A DNA stretch of 15,025 bases, taken from an uncultured Clostridia bacterium. Lineage in GTDB: Bacteria; Bacillota; Clostridia; Lachnospirales; Lachnospiraceae. Under the pieces are notes generated by a model, which saw only the letters and a program-made list of their open reading frames with translations, ran no database searches and was not told the DNA's origin. This document shows, in pieces, positions 13,863-15,025 of this stretch. The position numbers and the translations under genes are program-made. Each line of letters starts with the position of its first letter. Position 1 is the first letter of the stretch. Location of the stretch: NCBI GenBank assembly GCA_937888895.1, contig CALASV010000413.1, forward strand, positions 1 to 15,025, written 5' to 3'.

Positions 13863-14515
13863 GAGCCTCTTTAGATACGAATGTTATTATTCACTTTTAT
13901 CGTGCTAAGTTGGAACATATCTTATTTGATTTTTTTGAAGATGGTGTTGTAATCTATGAGCAAATTCGTAATATAGAATTAGAACATCATGGGCAAGATA
14001 TTTTAAATAAAGTGGATGAGGATATTGCATTAGGAAGATTAGAATTATATACAAATGAAAAGCTAAAAAGTCAAAGCGTTTTTACATTATTTGAATACAA
14101 TGTAAAGGGAAATAAGTTATTGTATGGACAAGGTGATTTAGGAGAAGTATATGCAATTTCCTTAGCACAAACTATAGGTGCATATTCTCTTGTAACAGAT
14201 GATACAAAACAAGGAGGACCATATTTATCTTTATTACAATTAGAATATGATGTTATGCCATTTACTTTCGCTGATATTCTGATTTTACGATATTTATTAG
14301 GAGTTGTAGATGAAAATCAAACAGTGACAGATTTTAATATTATTAATTTGACATCTGACTTGAATTGGTCATTGAAAAGTCAACTTGCCAAATTCATTAA
14401 GCGTTTTTGGAAAGAACCATATAAAGACGAAGAGAAGCAATGGATGCAGGAATTGGTTCATAAAAATCATATTAAAATAAAGGAGAAGTTTACTGTTTTA
14501 AGAGCATTATTATAA
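13859..14515 (+). CDS. PIN-domain nuclease-like protein
   Basis: This 218-residue protein has the four acidic sites of a PIN RNase fold: Asp6 in SLDTNVI, Glu40 (or 42) in YEQIRNIELE, Asp93/Glu96 in GQGDLGEVYAISLA and Asp114/Asp115 in LVTDDTK. The alternation with an AISLA helix and a VTDD strand is typical. Residues ~145-218 are an additional basic tail with no recognised motif. TTG at 13859 is chosen because the first PIN strand begins at residue 4 and AGGAG lies 10 nt upstream; it overlaps the immA-like stop by 4 nt (TTGA), indicating coupling. PIN toxins normally pair with a small antitoxin, but here the partners are an Xre regulator and a protease. RNA cleavage is inferred from the motifs. 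Confidence 0.82.
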   Translation: MRASLDTNVIIHFYRAKLEHILFDFFEDGVVIYEQIRNIELEHHGQDILNKVDEDIALGRLELYTNEKLKSQSVFTLFEYNVKGNKLLYGQGDLGEVYAISLAQTIGAYSLVTDDTKQGGPYLSLLQLEYDVMPFTFADILILRYLLGVVDENQTVTDFNIINLTSDLNWSLKSQLAKFIKRFWKEPYKDEEKQWMQELVHKNHIKIKEKFTVLRALL

Positions 14516-14863
14516 GGATTAGAAGATAAGAAAAAAATTATGGGTAAGATAATTCTAAAGGTTATAAGTTTAAAATTACAGCAAAATAGTTTAAATTTAA
14601 ATTAAAATGTATAAAGAATAAACAAAATCTAGTTAGAGATTATTCAAGTATATTTTGATAATGCTGGTAAGGTTATTAAGGTATGTGTAGGATAGAAGGA
14701 TTTATAGTAGCATATTCTATTCTTAACATTTTTTATATTTTATGCAAATATATGTTAGCAGAAAGTAGACGAAAAAAATAATATTATAATTGTAGTTAGT
14801 GTTATGAATAGGAAATAGTTCGTATAAAAAAGTATTATTGTGTATTGAAAAAAGGAAGAATAA
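14516..14863 (+). other. AT-rich intergenic segment with a possible coding remnant
   Basis: No intact gene is supported. A short frame at ~14637-14693 reads LEIIQVYFDNAGKVIKVCVG before TAG and could be the tail of a lost gene, but it lacks a start and upstream continuity. No clear terminator follows the PIN gene: there is no GC stem with a T-run. I see no convincing promoter for the small ORF at 14864. Confidence 0.3.
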
Positions 14864-14998
14864 ATGGAGAATTTAATTGAAATATTTAAAGAGTTTGATA
14901 TAAATAATATATGGCTGCTTATTAGTGTTAGTATTATTTTGATTGGTATAATAGCAAATTATATACAATTAGTATCAACGAATGTTACATTTATTTGA
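14864..14998 (+). CDS. Small one-helix membrane protein, or 5' end of a frameshifted gene
   Basis: The ORF encodes 44 residues beginning MENLIEIFKEFD, with AAGGA about 8 nt before the ATG. Residues ~16-34 (NIWLLISVSIILIGIIANY) form one transmembrane helix; a short polar tail follows. It could be a genuine small membrane protein. Alternatively, the +1 frame stays open past the TGA (FDYRRYQETL to the window edge), so it may be the N-terminus of a longer gene with a frameshift near 14990. The family is not recognised. Confidence 0.4.
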   Translation: MENLIEIFKEFDINNIWLLISVSIILIGIIANYIQLVSTNVTFI

Positions 14999-15025
14999 CT
15001 ATAGAAGATATCAAGAAACATTACA

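Overview
The window looks like chromosomal DNA of a low-GC, spore-forming Clostridia member, most likely in or near Lachnospiraceae/Lachnospirales. This rests on the 16S rRNA 5' end, the strongly A/T-ending codon use, a YyaC-type sporulation protein, a DUF5711-like protein beside a CvpA-family gene, and the order dnaX-ebfC-recR close to an rRNA operon. A similar gene order is known at the B. subtilis dnaX-recR-rrnA locus. The genus cannot be fixed from this sequence alone.

Positions 1-814: the start of a leftward rRNA operon. Only the first ~51 nt of 16S rRNA are inside the window. Upstream lie a boxA-like site and four near-consensus tandem promoters, each with a 17-bp spacer and a TG-extended -10. 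Two palindromic structures separate them from the next gene.

Positions 815-4131: leftward cell-envelope genes. In transcription order these are a membrane protein with a degenerate JAB/MPN-like domain plus LysM, a membrane-anchored DUF5711-like propeller, and a CvpA-family membrane protein. A possible frame-broken mini-ORF lies between the last two. Positions 4132-4680 hold the divergent yyaC gene, which ends at a bidirectional terminator.

Positions 4812-9541: one tight leftward operon, murG - dnaX - ebfC - recR - coiled-coil membrane protein of unknown function. It links lipid II synthesis, the replicative clamp loader, a nucleoid protein and recombination repair. Gaps are 19, 19, -1 and 25 nt, and there is a clear promoter upstream of murG. 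Positions 9734-10962: a divergent rightward pair, mtnN (MTA/SAH nucleosidase) and niaR (niacin-responsive repressor), closed by a terminator. The Shine-Dalgarno sequence of mtnN sits 32 nt from the start codon, and a perfect hairpin lies between them.

Positions 10963-15025: an accessory region. It holds an odd intergenic element; a macro domain-TIR/SEFIR fusion, which is a candidate NAD-based defence protein; a repeat-rich segment with a gene remnant; a compact Xre - ImmA/IrrE protease - PIN nuclease operon with a palindromic operator over its promoter; and a small one-helix membrane ORF at the right edge. The macro-TIR fusion and the three-gene Xre-protease-PIN module are the best candidates for a new defence or toxin-type system.
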